From Sphingomonas oligophenolica (GTDB lineage: Bacteria > Pseudomonadota > Alphaproteobacteria > Sphingomonadales > Sphingomonadaceae), in the NCBI RefSeq assembly GCF_006438955.1, contig NZ_RCZK01000001.1, positions 372,001 through 436,000 on the forward strand: 64,000 bases of DNA. The letters are read 5' to 3'. The position numbers were made by a program, and so were the translations under genes. The notes under the pieces were generated by a model, which saw nothing but the letters and a program-made list of their open reading frames with translations, searched no databases and had not been told where the DNA came from. Below, piece after piece: positions 63,081-64,000 of this stretch (its first letter is position 1; the number at the start of each line of letters is the position of its first letter).

Positions 63081-64000
63081 ATGAACGACATGCCCGGAGC
63101 CAGTGCCTTCGTCGGCGCCACGCCGATCGGGGCCGGATTGCCCGCCGATGCGACCGCGGTCGCGGCGATCGGTTGCGTGCTGTCGATCGCGGGATCGAGC
63201 AGCCGTATTCTGCTCAGCCGTACCGAGCTCGACGCGGTCGCGCGGCACCCCGATCCCGTCATCGCCTCGGCGGGACAGGTCGGGGGGCAGGTGAAGATGC
63301 GGGTCGGGTCGGCGTGGCTGATCGCCAACATTCGCAGCCTCAGCCTCGACGACATCGCGGGCGACTGGGTCGCAGCCGACGTCGACTTTCTCGGCGAGGG
63401 CGACGAGGAACGGCTGACCGGCAAGCTCTACAACTTCCGCCGCGGGGTGACGCGCTATCCGATTCCGGGTGCCGACGTCTTTCCGGTCGCGACGCTCGAC
63501 CTCAAGCAAATCTATTCCGCGACCGATCGCCCGCACATTCAGATCGGGATGGTCTATCCGACCCGCGACGTCCGTGCTTCGCTGTATGTCGATGCGATGC
63601 TGGGCAAGCATTTCGCGCTGGTCGGGTCGACCGGCACCGGCAAGTCGACCAGCGCCGCGCTGATTCTCCACAAGATCTGCGACATGGCTCCCGAAGGCCA
63701 TATCGTGATGATCGATCCGCACGGCGAATATGCCGCGGCGTTCGCGGACAGCGGCGCGATCTTCGACGTCACCAATCTGCAAATGCCGTACTGGCTGATG
63801 AATTTCGAAGAACATTGCGAGGTGTTCGTCACCGTGCAGGGTCACGAACGCCAGATCGATAGCGACATCCTCGCCAAATGCCTGCTGATGGCCAAGGCGA
63901 AGAGCCGGATCGGACAGGAGATCGCCAAGCTGACGGTCGATGCGCCGGTACCGTATCTGCTCAGCGACCTGACCAACATCATCGGGCTCGAAATGGGCAA
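63081..64000 (+). CDS. HerA-like ATP-binding protein, 3'-truncated
   Basis: The gene runs off the right edge (306 codons visible). It has an N-terminal HerA barrel-like domain and an FtsK/HerA-type ATPase with Walker A LVGSTGTGKSTSAAL and IVMIDPHGEYAAAF (DUF87 family). Proteins of this type act as DNA-translocating ATPases. ATG at 63081 is used; a GTG at 63075 has slightly better spacing from AGGGG. Confidence 0.88.
   Translation, partial: MNDMPGASAFVGATPIGAGLPADATAVAAIGCVLSIAGSSSRILLSRTELDAVARHPDPVIASAGQVGGQVKMRVGSAWLIANIRSLSLDDIAGDWVAADVDFLGEGDEERLTGKLYNFRRGVTRYPIPGADVFPVATLDLKQIYSATDRPHIQIGMVYPTRDVRASLYVDAMLGKHFALVGSTGTGKSTSAALILHKICDMAPEGHIVMIDPHGEYAAAFADSGAIFDVTNLQMPYWLMNFEEHCEVFVTVQGHERQIDSDILAKCLLMAKAKSRIGQEIAKLTVDAPVPYLLSDLTNIIGLEMG

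Overview
The window is high-GC alphaproteobacterial chromosome, almost certainly Sphingomonas or a close sphingomonad. Three things point there: the gene content and order (ppsR-oriC-hemE, mnmE-mnmG-rsmG-parA-parB, ftsE-ftsX beside a zinc-ribbon gene), a GTTC-N7-GTTC SOS box, and a palindromic intergenic repeat family familiar from sphingomonads. Around 70 genes are tightly packed, with many 1-4 nt ATGA or TGATG start/stop overlaps and frequent GTG/TTG starts. The labels come from reading translations and motifs only; no database search was run.

Layout. 1-2.4 kb: 3' end of ssb, then an HWE-type sensor kinase convergent with a receiver-only response regulator. 2.5-10.1 kb: metX-metW, hisC, tyrA, and a plsC/ydcF/ftsX/ftsE operon divergent from a zinc-ribbon membrane protein. 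10.2-14.3 kb: tRNA-Leu(GAG), a Gly/Tyr-rich secreted protein, a three-gene type III polyketide synthase operon, and msrB. 14.4-22.3 kb: PBP1A-type penicillin-binding protein, YgjP-like protease, YcgN, SCO1, ankyrin protein, SOS-regulated mmcB, SleB hydrolase, DUF1491, thioesterase, ptsN, hpf. 22.3-25.9 kb: dnaQ-coaE-aroE-maf-ppsR, all transcribed away from the origin.

25.9-26.2 kb is very probably the chromosomal replication origin: a cluster of DnaA boxes and an AT-rich stretch between ppsR and hemE, the alphaproteobacterial oriC position. On the other side lie hemE, hemJ, rho, a TerC/YjbE membrane protein behind a strongly self-complementary leader, a DLH/MGMT pair, then mnmE-mnmG-rsmG-parA-parB with two parS sites. 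36.9-54.7 kb: holA-lptE-leuS, a DUF3576 lipoprotein, thiE-like, YggS, HAD, Rel/Spo, an HxlR regulator, TauE/SafE, an aminotransferase, a DinG-like helicase, SixA, YceD, a cytochrome bc1 chaperone and bamE.

55.1-63 kb is the accessory highlight. An NfrB-like membrane glycosyltransferase is followed by an NfrA-like outer-membrane protein gene. That gene is interrupted near its 3' end by a 3,753-bp IS1595-family element (57433-61185) with 25-bp terminal inverted repeats (22/25 identical) and a perfect 8-bp target duplication. Removing the element restores an open frame ending in a C-terminal Phe. The cargo includes a DUF6471 protein, two membrane proteins, a Panacea (DUF4065) protein abutting a two-TM protein (a candidate toxin-antitoxin pair), and an orphan winged-helix-like protein. 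A 10-bp core motif, identical at three sites and one base off at a fourth, recurs at the element's internal promoters and near its ends. The window closes with TauE/SafE, a TIGR02186 protein and a truncated HerA-like ATPase.
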